From an uncultured Lachnospiraceae bacterium (lineage in GTDB: Bacteria > Bacillota > Clostridia > Lachnospirales > Lachnospiraceae): a stretch of DNA of 6,787 nucleotides. The notes under the pieces were generated by a model. It searched no databases. It had not been told where the DNA came from and was given only the letters and a program-made list of their open reading frames with translations. The DNA is taken from contig USKC01000172.1 of the NCBI GenBank assembly GCA_900555195.1, positions 1 to 6,787 on the forward strand, in the 5' to 3' direction. The stretch's first letter is position 1, and each line of letters opens with the position of its first letter. The position numbers and the translations under genes are program-made. This document shows positions 5,737 through 6,787 of the stretch, piece by piece.

Positions 5737-6666
5737 TCATTTGTATTCTTTAATTCCGATCGCCATCACCCGTTCCAGGCCGATACCGCTGATGAGGCAG
5801 CGTTCCTTTCTGTTTCCGGTAAGCCCTGCTAGCCAATCCACAAAGCCTCCGTCCCCCCATTCGAGCCGCTTTCCTTCCCGCTCCATATAGAGTTTGAAGT
5901 TCAGGCCCTTATAATATGCATTTTCCTGTGTATCCCGCTCTATCCATATCGGGCAGCCCGGAAGTTCCCCGCGGACATACTCTGCCATCCTCTGTACGAA
6001 TCCTTCCGAATCCGTATAACCTTCCCGCATTCTGAGCGCAACGGAGAGCTGCCCCTCCGCCCTTTCCGCAAGCTTCCGGTAATATTCCAGCTGTTTTCCT
6101 AGCAGCGCCTTCTCACATCCGTAAGAGCCCACATCTTTTCCCGAAGAGACGACGGCAAAAAGCCCGAAATGGCTCAGCGCTCCCTTTCCGGCAAACTGCT
6201 GCGCCCGTGCCACCCGGGCAGTTGTGCACCAATGCAGCCCCACCCGGTTATCCAATGTCCCTCTCCGCAATCCGTCTCCGATGATCGTGGCCAGCATATT
6301 GGTCGGATCCGCTAGCAGTTCAGCACCGCGCAGCGCGCTGATCACCTTATTCTGAGACACACAGCCAAACACCGAACAGTTTCCAAACGGCGCTGCAGGT
6401 GAAAGCAGCACGCCCTTCATTCCCATCCCCTCCGCCGTCTCCAACAGAAACGCTTCCAGACGATGATAAGCCGCCGGTTCCACATCAGACGGAGCAAAAA
6501 AACGGCTTTTTGCATATGCATCCCTCATCTTGGCCGGCGTCAGTTCCCCCGCCTTCTGTCCCATGACCTCCAGCAGCAACGTATTCAGTTCTGAACCGGA
6601 CAAGCTTCCAAGCTTCTCCGCCAAATCCGGAATCCCCAGTTTCTCCCCAATTTTCCCCGCAAACAT
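5737..6666 (-). CDS. Histidyl-tRNA-synthetase-core-like protein, function unknown
   Basis: A 309-residue soluble protein without signal or membrane segment. I recognise no named family, but its second half follows the order of class II synthetase motifs, closest to HisRS/HisZ. ALRGAELLADPT (111-122) falls where HisRS has its LRPE region, and ARVARAQQF...HFGLF (150-170) where motif 2 lies. ENAYYKGLNFKLY (248-260) resembles the HisRS YYTG-x-x-FE-x-Y segment, DGGFVDWL (272-279) is a degenerate GGRYD-x-L, and SGIGLERVMAI (293-303) is motif-3-like. The protein ends right after motif 3, so the anticodon-binding domain is absent. The changed GGRYD and motif 2 residues argue against normal histidine charging. 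A regulatory or small-molecule ligase role, as in other synthetase paralogues, is possible (inference). The ATG at 6666 has GGAGG nine bases upstream. It is monocistronic as seen: tandem repeats lie before it and a strong terminator after it. Confidence 0.8.
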   Translation of the reverse strand: MFAGKIGEKLGIPDLAEKLGSLSGSELNTLLLEVMGQKAGELTPAKMRDAYAKSRFFAPSDVEPAAYHRLEAFLLETAEGMGMKGVLLSPAAPFGNCSVFGCVSQNKVISALRGAELLADPTNMLATIIGDGLRRGTLDNRVGLHWCTTARVARAQQFAGKGALSHFGLFAVVSSGKDVGSYGCEKALLGKQLEYYRKLAERAEGQLSVALRMREGYTDSEGFVQRMAEYVRGELPGCPIWIERDTQENAYYKGLNFKLYMEREGKRLEWGDGGFVDWLAGLTGNRKERCLISGIGLERVMAIGIKEYK

Positions 6667-6687
6667 TTTCCCCTTCCTCCCCTTTAT

Positions 6688-6787
6688 GAGTGATATTCGT
6701 TATTGAACATAAGGATGGCCCGCGCAGTGTGGCATCCGTTGTTGAACATAAGGATGGCTCGCGAAGCGTGACATCCGTTGTTTTCTA
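6688..6787. repeat. 39-bp tandem repeat running off the contig end
   Basis: Two full units (6695-6733 and 6734-6772) are followed by the start of a third (6773-6782, then divergent). A short remnant, GAGTGAT (6688-6694), precedes them and matches a unit end. Both units share GTT-TTGAACATAAGGATGG. On the minus strand each unit carries GGATG and CATCC around a GC-rich centre (such as CGCTTCGCG), so it can form a small hairpin. The array lies immediately upstream of the HisRS-like gene, 22 bases from its start codon, and covers the place where its promoter should be. No clear -35/-10 pair is visible in it. No cas gene is present, and the period leaves no spacers, so it is not CRISPR. Confidence 0.8.

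Noticed and set aside
6688..6787. CRISPR array
   Set aside because: The units are contiguous with a 39-bp period and no unique spacers. They differ from each other at several bases and no cas gene is near.

Overview
The window looks like one assembled contig from a member of the Clostridia, most likely a gut Lachnospiraceae-type Firmicute. This rests on gene content, strong GGAGG-type ribosome binding sites, sigma-A-type promoters and a T-tailed intrinsic terminator; it is inference, not a database match. The first 11 bases match the 3' end of the standard Illumina adapter. The last ~100 bases are a tandem repeat that runs off the end. Both edges therefore look like assembly breaks rather than natural ends.

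All six supported genes are on the minus strand, so the transcription order runs from high to low coordinates. (1) 5737-6666 is a 309-residue protein of no recognised name whose C-terminal half resembles the catalytic core of histidyl-tRNA synthetase but has no anticodon-binding domain. It is preceded by 39-bp tandem repeats and followed by a textbook terminator (5663-5700). (2) From a promoter at 5583-5611 runs a four-gene cluster: a three-helix membrane protein (4983-5564); a lipoprotein fusing a substrate-binding-protein fold to a von Willebrand A domain (3311-4921); an XpaC-like membrane protein (2679-3311), whose start codon overlaps the preceding stop; and a second, membrane-anchored substrate-binding-like protein (1563-2615). 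(3) A perfect 39-bp-arm inverted repeat (1453-1544) follows the cluster. (4) Directly after it lies a strong promoter (1417-1445) driving an M18-family metallo-aminopeptidase (66-1382) with all expected metal ligands.

The four-gene cluster is the best candidate for an under-described system. Two solute-binding-like proteins share GS-x-x-M and SNSG motifs, one of them fused to a MIDAS-bearing VWA domain. They sit with an XpaC-family protein and a polytopic membrane protein, but with no ABC permease or ATPase in view. That suggests an envelope-located sensing or adhesion complex rather than an importer. XpaC-type genes are often near TelA (toxic anion resistance) genes; no TelA gene is present here. 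The HisRS-like protein is a second item of interest, as a possible enzyme that no longer charges tRNA.

There is no CRISPR array, tRNA, rRNA, transposase or phage gene. The only stretches without a gene are 1-65, 1383-1562, 5565-5736 and 6667-6787, all under 300 bases and each described below.
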